Below are positions 1-10,310 of a stretch of DNA of 64,000 nucleotides, one piece after another. The stretch lies in assembly GCF_036488675.1 (NCBI RefSeq), contig NZ_CP133148.1, forward strand, positions 2,976,001-3,040,000, given 5' to 3'. A program made the position numbers and the translations under genes. The stretch is from Sinorhizobium chiapasense (lineage in GTDB: Bacteria > Pseudomonadota > Alphaproteobacteria > Rhizobiales > Rhizobiaceae). The notes under the pieces were generated by a model. It was not told the origin of the DNA and did not search any database. It saw only the letters and a program-made list of their open reading frames with translations. Position 1 is the first letter of the stretch. The number at the start of each line of letters is the position of its first letter.

Positions 1-86
1 GCCTCAAAGGAGAAGTCGTTGATGGCCATGAGACCGCCGAAGCGCATCGACAGGTGCTCGACCTTGAGAATGGGATCATTTGTCAT
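1..86 (-). CDS. livG: LivG-type branched-chain amino acid ABC transporter ATPase, N-terminal fragment
   Basis: Only the first 28 codons lie in the window. The reading frame begins MTNDPILKVEHLSMRFGG, the usual start of the LivG ATPase that energises uptake of branched-chain amino acids from the inner face of the membrane. The Walker motifs lie outside the window. The ATG falls 20 bp after the livM stop codon on the same strand, so it is the next gene of the livH-livM-livG operon. The family call rests on this short N-terminus and on gene order. Confidence 0.8.
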   Translation of the reverse strand, partial: MTNDPILKVEHLSMRFGGLMAINDFSFE

Positions 87-106
87 TGTGCTAGTCTCGG
101 GGGCCA

Positions 107-1492
107 TCAGCCGTGCCCTTCCTTCGTAAAGCTGCCGGAAACGGCCTTGCGTTCGCGCAGGAACGCGGTCGGTTCGCGCGATCCGACGAAGCCGCGCGGC
201 TTCCAGACCATCACGATGACCATGGCCAGGCCAAAGATCAGCATGCGATAGAGTTCAGGCGTGAAGTTCGGTCCGAAGATCACCTTGAGGAAGGTGAGTT
301 CGCGCAGGATCTCTGTGCCGCCGATCATCACAATGGCCGCAACAGCGATACCGGTCAGCGAGCCCATGCCGCCAAGCACGACGATCGCAAGGATGACGGC
401 CGACTCGAGGAATACGAAGGATTCCGGCGAGACGAAACCCTGGCGCACCGCGAAGAACGACCCGGCAAAGCCGCCGAACATGGCGCCCGTGGCGAATGCC
501 GTCAGCTTGGTGGTCGTCGTGTTGATGCCGAGCGACCGGCAGGCGATCTCGTCCTCGCGCAGCGCTTCCCAGGCCCGGCCGACCGGCATACGGCGCAGCC
601 GGATGGTGACGAAGGCCGTGATCATGCAAAGGCCGAGGATCAGGTAGAAGAGGAAGATCTTGTAATAGGCCGATGAGATCGGCAGCCCCATCATCGCCGC
701 GAAGCCGGTCTTCGAGGCATCGAACTTGATGCCGAACAGCGTCGCCTTGGCGATGCCGGACACGCCGAACGTGCCCTTGGTCACTTCGGTCCAGTTGATC
801 AGCACGAGACGGATGATTTCACCGAAAGCGAGCGTCACGATCGCCAGGTAGTCGCCGCGCAGGCGCAGTACCGGGAAGCCCAGAATCATACCCCAGCACG
901 CGGACAGAAGACCGGCGATCGGCAACAGCACCCAGAAGGACAGGCCGAAATAGCTGGAGAGCAGCGCATAGGAGTAGGCGCCGACCGCATAGAAGGCAAC
1001 GTATCCGAGGTCGAGCAGACCGGCGAGGCCGACCACGATGTTGAGGCCCCAGGCGAGCATCACGTAGATGAGGATCTGGATGCCAAAATTGTCGACCCAC
1101 TTCAGCGAGCCCTGGACACCGGTGAGAGCCAGGATGACCGGCGGATAGAGAATGAGCGCGACGATCGCGATCTTGGAGAAGTTACGGCTGAAGAAGCCTT
1201 CTTCCTTGGCGACCTCTTCGACGGCGGCCTTCGCCGCCTTTCTCTGCGCAAGCCAGGGCTGTGCGTAGGCGACCATCAGAAAGCGGCCGACCATGGCAAT
1301 GATCACGAACGTCGCCAGCAGACCCCAGCGCTGGGTAAGGACCAGCTCGTTGCGGATGTTCTGGTCGGTCTTGAGGCCGACGAACAGAACGAACAGGCCG
1401 AGGGTGACGAGGCCCGCGAAGACAGCCTCGCGCAGGGCCCGCGCCGTCACCTCAGTACCGGCGCTTGCAGTAGTAGATGCAATGTTTGCCAT
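107..1492 (-). CDS. livM: Branched-chain amino acid ABC transporter permease LivM
   Basis: The 461-residue protein is a polytopic membrane protein of the LivM permease family. It has a cytoplasmic N-terminal part with a charged stretch (about residues 80-100), then about nine hydrophobic segments. The family's conserved segment [19 protein letters not shown] is near residue 155, and the EAA-like loop [20 protein letters not shown] precedes the last helices. With LivH it forms the channel through the inner membrane for leucine, isoleucine and valine. It starts 4 bp after the livH stop, with a GAAGG ribosome site inside the end of livH. At 461 residues it is somewhat longer than the E. coli protein, mainly at the N-terminus. 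Confidence 0.95.
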   Translation of the reverse strand: MANIASTTASAGTEVTARALREAVFAGLVTLGLFVLFVGLKTDQNIRNELVLTQRWGLLATFVIIAMVGRFLMVAYAQPWLAQRKAAKAAVEEVAKEEGFFSRNFSKIAIVALILYPPVILALTGVQGSLKWVDNFGIQILIYVMLAWGLNIVVGLAGLLDLGYVAFYAVGAYSYALLSSYFGLSFWVLLPIAGLLSACWGMILGFPVLRLRGDYLAIVTLAFGEIIRLVLINWTEVTKGTFGVSGIAKATLFGIKFDASKTGFAAMMGLPISSAYYKIFLFYLILGLCMITAFVTIRLRRMPVGRAWEALREDEIACRSLGINTTTTKLTAFATGAMFGGFAGSFFAVRQGFVSPESFVFLESAVILAIVVLGGMGSLTGIAVAAIVMIGGTEILRELTFLKVIFGPNFTPELYRMLIFGLAMVIVMVWKPRGFVGSREPTAFLRERKAVSGSFTKEGHG

Positions 1493-1496
1493 GGAA

Positions 1497-2399
<903 letters not shown>

Positions 2400-2703
2400 C
2401 AATCTTCCCCTGGACCAGATCCTATCGGTCCGATCTCTTGTTATTAGAGCTCATTGGTGAGCGTGCTCTTTGCCCCAATTCCATACCTCTTTCAAACGAA
2501 AATGAAAGCTAAAAAACGTTTCTCCTCCAGATTCTTCGGCGATAAAATCGATTTGGCGCATTCGAAGCCAGAAAAATCAAAATTTTAGCAGCGCTCGCAC
2601 GCAAAATGAGCAAGTTTGGCCGCAAAATCGCGGAAATCGGCTCCAAGAAGCGCCGATATTGCGAGTGGATGACATCCTCACGGCTGCCGCGACCGCTGCC
2701 TCG
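2400..2703 (-). promoter_or_regulatory. Intergenic region between soxG and livH, probable liv promoter region
   Basis: About 300 bp hold no credible gene. The half nearest livH (about 2490-2600) is AT-rich against the GC-rich surroundings, as expected for a promoter and leader. I cannot fix -35/-10 hexamers or a soxG terminator with confidence. Confidence 0.35.
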
Positions 2704-3258
2704 TCACGCGGCGAATGCCGCCGTTAGATCGTGTTCGCGCCCCATCGCCATGAGGTTGTCGAAAAGGGATTCGGCAAAAGAACGCGGGGCGAGCAGCTCG
2801 AACACATCTTCCGCGGTACGCGCCAGATTGACGGCGATGTGGCCGCAAAGCGCATTCGCACTGGCACCGGTCGCAAAGGCGGTGGGATGCAGGTCCAGGC
2901 CGACACCCTTTGCAAGAATCCGGCGCGTTGACGGGCCGGAAAGCCGGAACAGGACGCGCGCCTCGCTTTGGTCGACGATATGGGCCAGGCCGTTGCAGAG
3001 GGCGTCGAGACGACGTTGCAGCCCCTCCGGCGTATCGTTTTCGGAGACGGCCAGCCATTCACCCGGCGCGCTGAACCGCACGGCGAATTCAGTGACGGAT
3101 GATAACAGCCTTTCGACCGCGTCCTCCTCGCCGGCGCTGGCAAGCACCGCCGCCATCGCCTGCCTATGGCCGATCGCGAGATGATTGGCGCCCGGCGGCC
3201 GCGGCGCGCCGCGCAGCTTCTCATCAAGCGCATGACGATTGTAGTAGTCGCGGATCAT
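2704..3258 (-). CDS. soxG: Sarcosine oxidase gamma subunit
   Basis: The 184-residue protein matches SoxG, the small non-flavin subunit of heterotetrameric sarcosine oxidase. The complex demethylates sarcosine to glycine in the cytoplasm, giving H2O2 and, with tetrahydrofolate, 5,10-methylene-THF. It lies 10 bp after soxA and is the last gene of soxB-soxD-soxA-soxG. The N-terminus (MIRDYYNRHALDEKLRG) and the RVLFRLSGPSTRRILAKG segment are typical of the family, which is related to the GcvT fold. The assignment also rests on gene order. Confidence 0.93.
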   Translation of the reverse strand: MIRDYYNRHALDEKLRGAPRPPGANHLAIGHRQAMAAVLASAGEEDAVERLLSSVTEFAVRFSAPGEWLAVSENDTPEGLQRRLDALCNGLAHIVDQSEARVLFRLSGPSTRRILAKGVGLDLHPTAFATGASANALCGHIAVNLARTAEDVFELLAPRSFAESLFDNLMAMGREHDLTAAFAA

Positions 3259-3268
3259 CGGCGTTCCC

Positions 3269-6226
3269 TCAGGCTTTCATTCTGGCATTCTCGGGATCGA
3301 CGAAGACTGGATCGCAGACCTCGGCGATTACTTCCTGATCGCGCAGCTTGTCCCAGACGACAATCCGTTCGCCGTAACGTTCGCGGCCCGACTTCAGGAA
3401 GGCGAGCGCGACATGATGACCAAGTACCGGCGAGTGGCAGGCGGAGCTGACCCAGCCCTGGTCGTTGAGGGTCGACGGCTTCATGCCTTCACGCAACAGA
3501 TGCGCGCCGGCGCGAATGTCCTTTTCCCTGTCCACGGGCTTCAGTCCCACGAGTTGCATGCGGTCTGCGGCCGTCAGCCCGTATCTCGACGAGAGATGCT
3601 TGCCGATGAAGTCCGTTTTGTGGGCTGAAACCATGCGGCCCAGTCCGGCGTCGTCCGGCGTCACCCGACCATCGAATTCAGCATGCGTGGGCAAGCCCTT
3701 CTCGAGCCGCAGCACGTTGAGAGCCTCCACCCCATAGGCGCAGACATCGAAGGCGCGGCCCATGTCCATCAGCTGATCGGCAACCGCCACGCCAAATCCT
3801 GCCGGAACGGCCAGTTCAAAGGCCAGCTCGCCGGAGAAGGAGATGCGGAAAAGCCGCGCTTTCAGGCCCCCCTTGAGCGTTACCGTTCCGGCTGCCAGGA
3901 ACGGGAATGCCGCGTCGGAGATGTCATCCTCGATAAGCTGCTGCAACAGGCTGCGCGCCTTCGGCCCGGCGATCGCGATCTGCGCCCACTGGTCGGACAC
4001 GGAGCAGAAACGAACCTTCAGTTCGGGCCAGAGGACCTGCGAGCAATACTCCATGTGGGATATGACGCCGCCCGCCATCGCGGTGGTGGTAGTCACGAGG
4101 AAATGCTCGTCCGCGAGCCGGCTCACCGTGCCATCGTCATAGACGAAACCGTCCTCGCGCAGCATCAGGCCATAACGGGCCTTGCCGACCGGAAGCTTTA
4201 AGAGAGCGTTGCAATAGAGCCGATTGAGGAATTCAGCCGCATCCGGGCCGAAAAGCTCGATCTTGCCCAGTGTCGAGACGTCGCAAATGCCGACGTTTGC
4301 GCGCACGTTCAGCACCTCGCGATCGACGCTCTCGCGCCAGGTCTTTTCGCCCGCGCGGGGAAACCAGGCGGACCGATACCATTGTCCGGCCTCGACGAAC
4401 GTTGCCCCATGTTTCCGCGCCCATTCGTGCAAAGGCGATTTCCGGACGGGCTGGGCGTGTTTGTCGCGCGCCGTCCCGGCAAGCGCGCCGAAGGAAACGG
4501 GCGTATAGAACGGGCGGAACGTCGTGACGCCGACGTCCGCGGGCCCTACCCCGCGCATGCCTGCAAGAATGCCAACGGCGTTGATATTCGAGAGCTTGCC
4601 CTGGTCGGTCGCCATGCCGTTGGTCGTATAGCGCTTGGCGTGTTCGACATGGCCGAACCCTTCGCGTAGCGCAAGCCCCAGATCCTTCGCGTGCACGTCG
4701 TTCTGGAAATCGACAAAGGCCTTGGACTTTGCTCCGGGCACATACCAAAGGGCAGCGAAGGACGGATCAGCTTCCTGGCCCGTTTCCGGAAGAGCGGCCT
4801 GAACGGGCTTGAACCCCAACTCGGATGCGATCGCCGCTGCCTTGGTGGCGCCGTCGCTGATGCAACCCGCGAGCGTGTAGACGCCGCGCGCCGAACCGGC
4901 AATACGCAACCCGCCGCCGACATCCGGCGCAACGAACGCACTCAGTTGATCGGACCACACCGGCTTCGCCCCCCGCTGGCAGGCCAGGTGAATGACCGGG
5001 CTCCAGCCGCCGGACATGCCGACCGCATCACAGGCGACGAGTTCCTCGAAACCTGACCGCTCGACCACGAGCCCGGAAACCCGCCGGCGTCCCCTGGTAT
5101 CGACGACAGAGGCCGAACGGATCACGCGCGTGCCTTCGGGCGCGGCGTCTTCTGCCGCTCCACGACTGTCGACGATTGCCGCTATGGCGATGCCCTTGGC
5201 ATGGAGGTCGCGGGCAGCCTGATATCCGGCGCTGCCGTTCGTAAAAATCGCAACCGATCTGCCGGCCGCCACGCCGTAGCGGTTCGCATAGGTCCTGAGC
5301 GCCCCGGCCATCATCACGCCCGGCCGGTCATTGCCGCCGAAAACCAGTGGACGCTCCTCGGCACCGGTCGCAAGAAGCGCCCGCCGCGCGACGATGCGCC
5401 AGACCCGCTCCGTCGGCAGCTTGGCCAGAGGCTCTGCCAAGTGCTTCTGAACCCGTTCGACGGCGCCGAACACATTGTCGTCGTACCAGCCGAAGACCGT
5501 CGTTCGCGGCAACAGGGTGACGTTCGGCAGCGCCTGCAATTCGGCGACGACACGATCGGCGAAGACATAGGCGGGCGCTGCATCGATCGCCTGCGTTTCC
5601 GAAAGAAGCGACCCGCCCAGGCGGAAATCCTCGTCGGCGAGAATGACGCGAAGCCCGGCGCGCGCTGCGGTCAGCGCTGCCATCAGTCCGGCCGGTCCGC
5701 CGCCGACGACGAGCAGATCGCAGTGCGCCCAGGATTTCTCATAGGCTTCCGGATCGCGTTCGAGCACCGCGCGCCCGAGGCCGGCAGCACGACGGATCAG
5801 CGGTTCGTAGAGCTTTTCCCATAATTGGGCCGGCCACATGAAGGTCTTGTAGTAGAAACCTGCCCCCAGAAACGGCGAGAAAAGATCATTCATCGCGCCG
5901 ATGTCGAAGCCGAGCGACGGCCAGCGGTTCTGACTGCGCGCGGTCAATCCGGCATAGAGCTCCGCAACAGTCGCCTTCGTGTTCGGATCGCTACGCGCGC
6001 CGGAACCGATCGTGACCAGCGCGTTCGGTTCCGACGGGCCCGCACTGACGATCCCGCGCGGCCGGTGATATTTGAAGCTGCGACCGGCCAGCAGCTGGTC
6101 GTTGGCAATGAGCGCCGAGGCAAGCGTGTCGCCGGCAAAGCCGCGCAAGGGGCGGCCATCGAAACTGAAACTCAACGAACGGCTGCGATCGACCAGTCCT
6201 CCGGTCGTCAGGCGATAGGCGGTCAT
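3269..6226 (-). CDS. soxA: Sarcosine oxidase alpha subunit
   Basis: This large subunit has 985 residues, the usual family length. Residues 1-100 form the ferredoxin-like domain (GFAGDTLASALIANDQLLAG). About 165-420 is an NAD-binding dinucleotide domain starting at LLVVGGGPAGLMAA. From about 600 to the end is a GcvT-like folate-binding domain (NVRANVGICDVSTLGKIELF near its start). It carries NAD+ and contributes to the FMN site shared with SoxB. Its ATG overlaps the soxD stop by 4 bp (ATGA), so the two are translationally coupled. No truncation or frameshift is visible. Confidence 0.96.
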   Translation of the reverse strand: MTAYRLTTGGLVDRSRSLSFSFDGRPLRGFAGDTLASALIANDQLLAGRSFKYHRPRGIVSAGPSEPNALVTIGSGARSDPNTKATVAELYAGLTARSQNRWPSLGFDIGAMNDLFSPFLGAGFYYKTFMWPAQLWEKLYEPLIRRAAGLGRAVLERDPEAYEKSWAHCDLLVVGGGPAGLMAALTAARAGLRVILADEDFRLGGSLLSETQAIDAAPAYVFADRVVAELQALPNVTLLPRTTVFGWYDDNVFGAVERVQKHLAEPLAKLPTERVWRIVARRALLATGAEERPLVFGGNDRPGVMMAGALRTYANRYGVAAGRSVAIFTNGSAGYQAARDLHAKGIAIAAIVDSRGAAEDAAPEGTRVIRSASVVDTRGRRRVSGLVVERSGFEELVACDAVGMSGGWSPVIHLACQRGAKPVWSDQLSAFVAPDVGGGLRIAGSARGVYTLAGCISDGATKAAAIASELGFKPVQAALPETGQEADPSFAALWYVPGAKSKAFVDFQNDVHAKDLGLALREGFGHVEHAKRYTTNGMATDQGKLSNINAVGILAGMRGVGPADVGVTTFRPFYTPVSFGALAGTARDKHAQPVRKSPLHEWARKHGATFVEAGQWYRSAWFPRAGEKTWRESVDREVLNVRANVGICDVSTLGKIELFGPDAAEFLNRLYCNALLKLPVGKARYGLMLREDGFVYDDGTVSRLADEHFLVTTTTAMAGGVISHMEYCSQVLWPELKVRFCSVSDQWAQIAIAGPKARSLLQQLIEDDISDAAFPFLAAGTVTLKGGLKARLFRISFSGELAFELAVPAGFGVAVADQLMDMGRAFDVCAYGVEALNVLRLEKGLPTHAEFDGRVTPDDAGLGRMVSAHKTDFIGKHLSSRYGLTAADRMQLVGLKPVDREKDIRAGAHLLREGMKPSTLNDQGWVSSACHSPVLGHHVALAFLKSGRERYGERIVVWDKLRDQEVIAEVCDPVFVDPENARMKA

Positions 6227-6501
6227 CGGCCGTTCTCCGTGGCGAACGCAGCACCATCGGTCACGGAATGGACCTCATGGGTGAACGTGTCGCGTTCGAC
6301 CACCAGGAAACGGCGGCAGCCGGCGACGTGCTGCCAGTGCTCGAGCGTACGCCCCCGCGGATTGGCGCGCACATAGACATAGTCGTGCCAGGCCTCGTCC
6401 GATGCAGTCAGCGTCGGGCGAACGAGCGACGCGTCGCCGCGGATCGTAAACTCTTCCTTCGGGCGGACCCCGCAATGGGGACAGGTGATCAGGCTTGCCA
6501 T
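6223..6501 (-). CDS. soxD: Sarcosine oxidase delta subunit
   Basis: The 92-residue protein is SoxD, the small zinc-binding subunit of sarcosine oxidase. The zinc ligands are visible: the CPHC pair near the N-terminus (residues 8 and 11) and a His and Cys in HWQHVAGCRRF. The family signature YVYVRANPRG precedes the second pair. It lies between soxB (81 bp gap) and soxA (4-bp overlap). Confidence 0.95.
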   Translation of the reverse strand: MASLITCPHCGVRPKEEFTIRGDASLVRPTLTASDEAWHDYVYVRANPRGRTLEHWQHVAGCRRFLVVERDTFTHEVHSVTDGAAFATENGR

Positions 6502-6582
6502 CGTCTCGTCCTTGGACCCGCGCGGGTCCAGTTGATTCGAAAATGCGACCGCATGGGAATAGGCGGTTCGTCGCTTCTATTA

Positions 6583-7833
6583 TCAGTGAAGATTGGGTTG
6601 GGGACCGGCGCCGGCCTCGTCGATCGCATAGCCGCGGGCAAAGCGATCGAGCCTCAGGGCACGTGCGACCGGATGCGTGTCGTTCTTGGCGATCAGGTGA
6701 GCAAAGCAGTAGCCCGATGCGGGCGTGGCCTTGAAACCGCCGTAGCACCAGCCGCAGTTCAGATAGAGATTGTCGATTGGCGTGCGGTCGATGATCGGCG
6801 ATCCGTCCATGCTCATGTCCATCACTCCGGCCCAGGAACGCAGCACCCGGACGCGCGAAAGACCGGGGATCATCGTCACCCCCTCCTCCATCACATGCTC
6901 GGCCGTCGCGAGGTTGCCCCGCTGGGCATAGGACGTGTAACCGTCGATCTCCGCCCCGAAAACAAGGCCGCCCTTGTCGGACTGCGAGATATAAAAATGT
7001 CCGCCGCCATAGACGATCACATGATCGATGCAGGGCTTCAGCCCCTCGGTCACGAAGGCCTGAAGCACATGGCTCTCGATCGGCAGCTTCAGGTCCGCCA
7101 TCTCACCGACGCGAGACGTGTTGCCCGCAGCCGCCAGCGCGAGCTTGCCACAACCGATGAAGCCCTTGGTCGTCTCGACCCCGGAGACGACGCCGTTCTC
7201 GCGGCGAATCGCGGTCACTTCGCAGTGTTCGATGATGTCGACCCCATGGCGGTCGGCGCCGCGCGCATAACCCCACGCAACGGCATCGTGCCGGGCAGTG
7301 CCGGCGCGTCGTTGCAGGAGCCCGCCGAGGATCGGATAGCGGGCGTGGTCGTAGTTGAGGAAGGGGATCATCTTTTTCAGCTGGTCGCGCTCGATCAGCT
7401 CCGCCGCCACGCCTTCCATCCACATGGCGTTGCCGCGCCGGATGTACGCGTCGCGCTGGACGTCGCTGTGGTAAAGCATGATCACGCCGCGCTGCGACAG
7501 CATGACATTATAGTTCAGGTCCCGCTCCAGTCCCTCCCAAAGCTTCATCGAGAATTCGTAGAACGGCTCGTTGCCCGGCAGCATGTAGTTGGAACGCACG
7601 ATCGTCGTGTTGCGCCCGACATTCCCGGAGCCGAGATAGCCCTTCTCCAGCACGGCGACGTTTTTGACGCCGAATTCCTTGGCGAGATAGTAGGCAGTCG
7701 CCAGACCATGACCGCCGCCGCCGACAATGACCACGTCATAGTGCGGTTTCGGCTCGGCCTGTCGCCATTGCGGCTTCCATTTCAGATTTCCGGAGAGGGC
7801 GTTCTTGACGATCGAGAATGCGGAATAGCGCAT
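6583..7833 (-). CDS. soxB: Sarcosine oxidase beta subunit
   Basis: SoxB is the flavoprotein subunit that oxidises sarcosine; it binds FAD and covalent FMN. The frame from the ATG at 7833 gives 416 residues, the normal length. It begins MRYSAFSIVKNALSG and is followed by the dinucleotide motif DVVIVGGGGHGLATAYYLA. The frame stays open upstream for almost 100 codons, but that part has no family similarity, so the internal ATG is preferred. It is the first gene of soxBDAG. The covalent FMN is expected on a His in the N-terminal third; I have not assigned the residue. Confidence 0.95.
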   Translation of the reverse strand: MRYSAFSIVKNALSGNLKWKPQWRQAEPKPHYDVVIVGGGGHGLATAYYLAKEFGVKNVAVLEKGYLGSGNVGRNTTIVRSNYMLPGNEPFYEFSMKLWEGLERDLNYNVMLSQRGVIMLYHSDVQRDAYIRRGNAMWMEGVAAELIERDQLKKMIPFLNYDHARYPILGGLLQRRAGTARHDAVAWGYARGADRHGVDIIEHCEVTAIRRENGVVSGVETTKGFIGCGKLALAAAGNTSRVGEMADLKLPIESHVLQAFVTEGLKPCIDHVIVYGGGHFYISQSDKGGLVFGAEIDGYTSYAQRGNLATAEHVMEEGVTMIPGLSRVRVLRSWAGVMDMSMDGSPIIDRTPIDNLYLNCGWCYGGFKATPASGYCFAHLIAKNDTHPVARALRLDRFARGYAIDEAGAGPQPNLH

Positions 7834-8065
7834 GAAGGCATCCAGTTCACTTGCGCGGCCACCTTTGCACAAGCAAAGCGCAACGCAAAGATGCAAGACG
7901 CCTTGCGGCTGCAAAATGCCGCGGTGACGCGTCGTTCTGGCGGCAACGCCGGGAGCTTCCGCGATTGCGGCGAAGAGACAGATTTGAGTATGAAGGAGGA
8001 AGGCTATCGGTATTCCGGCCGCCCCATGCGAATCGGAGCGATGGCGCGGAAAAAGAAGAGTGACG

Positions 8066-8842
8066 ATGCTGGAAACATTGGAAAGATCGGCTGTCGCAGC
8101 CGGAAGGGCGATCCTGGACATTTACAACGCCGGCCCGGCCGTCAGCTACAAAGCCGATACGTCACCCGTCACCGACGCGGACCATAGCGCCGAACGCATA
8201 ATCCTCGCCGATCTCGCGGTGAGTTTTCCCGGCGTTCCGGTCATCGCCGAGGAAGCGGTTGCGGCCGGGCATGTACCCGATATTTCCGGAAAGCCCTTCT
8301 TTCTCGTTGATCCCCTGGACGGTACCAAGGAATTCGTAGGCCGCAGCAGCGATTTCACCGTCAATATCGCCTTGATCGAGAACGGAGTGCCCGTCGCCGG
8401 CGTGGTCTATGCCCCCGCGCTCGGCATCCTCTATTCGGCAAGTGCCGGCAAGGCGAGGAAGGCCCTGATCGAGGACGATCGCGTTGCCGGTCCTCACGCG
8501 ACCATCGGCTGCCGCATCTGCGGCGACCGGCCGGTGGCGCTGACCAGCCGCTGGCACAACAGCGTGGAAACGATCGCCTATCTCGCCGAGCACGGCATTA
8601 CCGATTATGAGGCTGTCGGGTCATCGCTGAAATTTTGCCTGCTGGCCGAAGGGCTTGCCGACATCTACCCGCGCTTCAGCCGTACCATGGAATGGGACAC
8701 GGCAGCCGGCGACGCCATCCTGCGCGCAGCCGGCGGCGAGACGCTGACCATGGAGGGAACGCCGCTCACCTATGGCAAGCGTAACCAGCGCCACGACAGC
8801 GATTTTGCCAATCCCTGGTTCGTCGCCCGCGGCAGGCCCTGA
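8066..8842 (+). CDS. cysQ: 3'(2'),5'-bisphosphate nucleotidase CysQ
   Basis: This 258-residue inositol-monophosphatase-fold enzyme removes the 3' phosphate from PAP, a by-product of sulfate activation, in the cytoplasm. The metal-binding signatures are clear: VIAEEA near residue 65, DPLDGTKEF near 87 and the C-terminal MEWDTAAGDAILRAAGG. A GTG two codons upstream (8060) is an alternative start; the ATG is 5 nt after an AGAAGAG site. It is divergent from soxB and ends 8 bp from the convergent receiver gene. Confidence 0.93.
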   Translation: MLETLERSAVAAGRAILDIYNAGPAVSYKADTSPVTDADHSAERIILADLAVSFPGVPVIAEEAVAAGHVPDISGKPFFLVDPLDGTKEFVGRSSDFTVNIALIENGVPVAGVVYAPALGILYSASAGKARKALIEDDRVAGPHATIGCRICGDRPVALTSRWHNSVETIAYLAEHGITDYEAVGSSLKFCLLAEGLADIYPRFSRTMEWDTAAGDAILRAAGGETLTMEGTPLTYGKRNQRHDSDFANPWFVARGRP

Positions 8843-8850
8843 CGTCGGCA

Positions 8851-9237
8851 TCAATCACCGCGCTGGCCATGCGCAGCCGCGATAAGGCTGCCGATCGTCA
8901 TCTCGTTGAAAGGTTTTTCGATCCTCGGAATTCCGCGCAGGTGCTCCGGTGAAGGAAAGGAGTCACCGTATCCGCTGGTAAACCCGACCATGATCCCGCG
9001 CGCGATCATGGCATCGGCGACTACGAAGCTTGTATCGTTGTCGAGATTGACGTCGAGGAGCGCAAAATCGATCGAGTGAGCGGCAACGATTTCCATAGCC
9101 TGCTCGGCATTGGTGGCGACATGAACCTCTGCCACTCCCAGAGATGTGAGGATTTCCTCGGCGTCCATTGCAATGATGAAATTGTCGTCCAGAACGAGAA
9201 CCGTCTTGATTGTCGGCGGAATTTCGTTGCTTTGCAC
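8851..9237 (-). CDS. Stand-alone response-regulator receiver domain protein
   Basis: The protein is one CheY-like receiver domain with no output domain. From the GTG at 9237 it has 128 residues. The acidic pair is D17-D18 (VLDDN), the phosphoacceptor D62 (ALLDVNL), T87 (FTSGYG) and K108 (EKPF). The GTG at 9237 has an AGGG site 9 nt upstream; an upstream GTG at 9318 would add 27 residues but has no ribosome site. Small receivers of this kind often work with HWE/HisKA_2 kinases in rhizobia, but no such kinase is in view. It lies just upstream of a Crp/Fnr gene on the same strand. Confidence 0.8.
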   Translation of the reverse strand: MQSNEIPPTIKTVLVLDDNFIIAMDAEEILTSLGVAEVHVATNAEQAMEIVAAHSIDFALLDVNLDNDTSFVVADAMIARGIMVGFTSGYGDSFPSPEHLRGIPRIEKPFNEMTIGSLIAAAHGQRGD

Positions 9238-9343
9238 TCCCGACGCCCTTTCAGAACCCTGCAAGACCGAGGCTCGATCTCGAACAGCCAACCTAGGCGC
9301 TAAAGAGCGGTTGGGCACTCAAATATGACATATGGCCGGTACA

Positions 9344-10099
9344 TCAGATGAATGGCCGCTTGTGCTCGCTGATACCCTCCCACTCGGCAATTGCAAGCAG
9401 CCCATCGACATCGCGCACGTTACATCCACCGTCCACCCACCGAATGAGCCCGCGGTCGGCAAGTTTCTTCAGGGTCTTGTTGGTATGGACGACCGAAAGG
9501 CCGAGCGTGTCGGCAACATGTTGTTGGCGGATCGGGATCGCGACTCGGTTGCCGCGAAAGAGGTCCAATACTTTTGCCCGCTGGTAAAGAAAGGCAAGGA
9601 GATAGGCGGCCCTCTCAAGTGCCGAACGCCGGCCAATGCTCAGGAGATGCTCGTCAAGCATGCGTTCCTCCCGGGCGGCAATCCAGGTCAGATCGTAGGC
9701 AAGATCGTGATGCCTGGTATAAAGCTGATTGAGCCTGTCCCGTTCGAAGACGCAGAGAGTAACCGGAGAAAGCGCCTCGATCGAATGCTGCATTTCTCCC
9801 ATCAGACTGCCTTGCAGTCCGACAATATCTCCAGGCATGACATAGTTCAGGATCTGGCGCCGACCGTCGTCGAGCATCTTGTATCGAAAGCCCCAACCGG
9901 CAAGCACGGTGAAGAGGTGAGCGCTATGCGTGCCTTCGAGGAGTATTGTCGCACCGCTATCGACTGCCAACTCGCCCGTCTTGAAGTCCGAAACGAAGGC
10001 GAGCTCCTCGGCTGTGAAATCGCGAAAGACCGCGAGCTGGCGAAGGGGACAATTCTCACAGGGTGTGCGCTTGCTGTTCTTGCTCGTTTGGCTTGCCAT
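9344..10099 (-). CDS. Crp/Fnr-family transcriptional regulator
   Basis: The 251-residue protein has a cyclic-nucleotide-binding-like domain (about residues 25-140) and a C-terminal helix-turn-helix (RQQHVADTLGLSVVHTNKTL, about 190-210). The N-terminal CENCPLR motif resembles FNR-like proteins. Only Cys14, Cys17 and one more Cys (near 116) are seen, so the four-Cys set of an FNR [4Fe-4S] sensor is incomplete. It may be a nitrogen-oxide, redox or non-cluster sensor. It is divergent from the SDR gene at 10311 and may control it. Confidence 0.88.
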   Translation of the reverse strand: MASQTSKNSKRTPCENCPLRQLAVFRDFTAEELAFVSDFKTGELAVDSGATILLEGTHSAHLFTVLAGWGFRYKMLDDGRRQILNYVMPGDIVGLQGSLMGEMQHSIEALSPVTLCVFERDRLNQLYTRHHDLAYDLTWIAAREERMLDEHLLSIGRRSALERAAYLLAFLYQRAKVLDLFRGNRVAIPIRQQHVADTLGLSVVHTNKTLKKLADRGLIRWVDGGCNVRDVDGLLAIAEWEGISEHKRPFI

Positions 10100-10310
10100 G
10101 AACCATCTCGTGGCCGGGCGTGCAGAGGAACCTGTCCGTAAGGCCCGAGCATAGAACTAGCGCTCACGCGCTCCCGGGCAAGGTAGCTTGCCGGAAAGCA
10201 ACGACATTTCAGATGTTTCACGCGCCGGATCGCCGGTGATTGCGATGGACTTGGCGCCGCCTCCGCTCTATCTCTTTCGGAACTTTCCGCCGTGAACGAG
10301 GATCGACGCC

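Noticed and set aside
7834..8121. Upstream extension of soxB to 512 residues
   Set aside because: The added part has no SoxB similarity; the internal ATG at 7833 gives the normal 416-residue length.
6268..8187. 639-codon open frame on the + strand opposite soxD and soxB
   Set aside because: It is antisense to well-supported sox genes, has no family motifs and reflects high-GC frame bias.
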